NCBI RefSeq assembly: GCF_018390555.1
Contig: NZ_JAHBGB010000044.1
Location: 337,424 to 401,423 of the forward strand
Reading direction: 5' to 3'
From: Ancylobacter oerskovii
GTDB taxonomy: Bacteria; Pseudomonadota; Alphaproteobacteria; Rhizobiales; Xanthobacteraceae
Length of the DNA: 64,000 nucleotides
Shown here: piece by piece, positions 63,358 through 64,000 of the stretch
How the letters are laid out: each line of letters opens with the position of its first letter
Numbering within the stretch: position 1 is the stretch's first letter
Notes under the pieces: generated by a model
The model's input: only the letters and a program-made list of their open reading frames with translations
Told to the model about the DNA's origin: nothing
Databases searched by the model: none
Position numbers and translations under genes: made by a program

Positions 63358-64000
63358 ATGACAAATGAGACCCACGAGGCCCATAGCGGCCTCGTCCAAG
63401 GCACGCCGGTCGCGGTGATCGACATCGGCTCCAATTCCGTACGCCTCGTCGTCTATGAGAGGCTGGCGCGCTCGCCGACGCCGATCTTCAACGAGAAGGC
63501 CTCCTGCGCGCTCGGCCGCGAGGTGGCGACCACCGGCCGGCTGAACGCCGACGCGGTGGCCAAGGCGCTCGCCGCGCTCACCCGCTTCCGCGCCCTGTGC
63601 GACCGCATGGGCGTGGGCAGCGTGCGGGTGATCGCCACCGCCGCCGCGCGCGACGCCGAGAACGGCGGCGAGTTCATCGCCGCCTGCACCGAGATCTGCC
63701 GCACCGAGGTGGAGCTGCTCTCCGGCAAGCGCGAGGCGCAGCTCTCCGCGCTCGGCATCATCTCCGGCGTGCATCACGCCAATGGCGTGGTCGGCGATCT
63801 CGGCGGCGGCTCGCTGGAGCTTGCCGACGTGCACGGCCAGCATATCGGCGCCGGCGTGACCTTCCAGCTCGGCGGCCTCGCCTTGCAGGAGCGCTCCGGC
63901 CGCTCGCTGAAGAAGGCCGACAAGATCGTCAAGGATGCGCTCGCCAAGGAAACCCGGCTGGAGCACCTGAAGGGGCGCACCTTCTACGCGGTGGGCGGCA
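63358..64000 (+). CDS. ppx: Exopolyphosphatase (Ppx/GppA family), 5' part
   Basis: The first 214 codons of a Ppx/GppA phosphatase run off the window edge, so no stop is seen. The start MTNETHEAHS precedes VAVIDIGSNSVRLVVYE, the ASKHA phosphate-binding motif, and later VVGDLGGGSLELADV provides the second. The enzyme hydrolyses polyphosphate (or pppGpp). It begins 4 bases after the ppk stop, so polyphosphate synthesis and breakdown are encoded together, as is typical. Confidence 0.94.
   Translation, partial: MTNETHEAHSGLVQGTPVAVIDIGSNSVRLVVYERLARSPTPIFNEKASCALGREVATTGRLNADAVAKALAALTRFRALCDRMGVGSVRVIATAAARDAENGGEFIAACTEICRTEVELLSGKREAQLSALGIISGVHHANGVVGDLGGGSLELADVHGQHIGAGVTFQLGGLALQERSGRSLKKADKIVKDALAKETRLEHLKGRTFYAVGG

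Noticed and set aside
61053..63434. Minus-strand 793-codon open frame opposite ppk
   Set aside because: It is antisense to an unmistakable ppk and has shadow-like composition.

Overview
The window is a GC-rich, densely coded, ordinary stretch of chromosome from an alphaproteobacterium, most likely order Hyphomicrobiales (Rhizobiales) and perhaps near Xanthobacteraceae (Ancylobacter, Starkeya, Azorhizobium). This is inferred from the Rhizobiales-type porin, from the gene orders radA-cvpA-purF, rpsF-rpsR-DUF2232-rplI-dnaB-alr, lptF-lptG-lptD-surA-pdxA-rsmA and purN-purM...hdaA-ppk-ppx, and from CtrA-type sites. I see no rRNA, tRNA, CRISPR array, prophage or insertion sequence.

Layout. 1-1.75 kb: end of a molybdenum hydroxylase (CO/xanthine dehydrogenase family) operon, then an ArsC-like reductase. 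1.8-2.4 kb: a non-coding tandem array of hairpin repeats with a pentanucleotide tract. 2.4-14.5 kb: a small monooxygenase, prfC, an L,D-transpeptidase, a large TPR-glycosyltransferase, NnrU, panB, a YfgM-like protein, a small lipoprotein and der; then a divergent Lrp/EamA exporter pair and an SDR. 14.5-27.3 kb (almost all minus strand): VOC protein, purF, cvpA, radA, alr, dnaB, a cyclopropane fatty acid synthase and the rpsF-rpsR-DUF2232-rplI operon. A plus-strand Hint-domain gene of mosaic composition sits between radA and alr. 27.7-34.3 kb: plus-strand fatty acid synthesis genes (fabD, fabG, acpP, fabF), then mltG, the YicC-family gene and gmk. 34.2-42.0 kb: a minus-strand envelope and cofactor operon (lptF, lptG, lptD, SurA-like, pdxA, rsmA). 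42.2-52.7 kb: pepA, holC, a major porin, an ABC-F ATPase, a DinB protein, aqpZ, a small exported protein, ndk and two tandem TerC-family genes. 52.7-64.0 kb: a molybdopterin oxidoreductase, purN/purM, a BenE-family transporter, a CDP-alcohol phosphatidyltransferase, a PerM-type transporter, hdaA, ppk and the start of ppx.

The genes are mainly housekeeping: envelope assembly, fatty acid and purine synthesis, replication and its control (dnaB, holC, hdaA), translation and polyphosphate metabolism. I found no clear new multigene system. The points most worth a second look are regulatory or mosaic: three TTAA-N7-TTAA (CtrA-type) sites, all between genes; a promoter plus three-hairpin leader before rpsF; an intrinsic terminator touching the start codon of the molybdopterin oxidoreductase and holding its likely ribosome binding site; a structured region before the first TerC gene; the AT-rich/GC-rich break inside the Hint gene; a small lipoprotein standing where BamB might be expected; and the repeat array with its variable pentamer tract.
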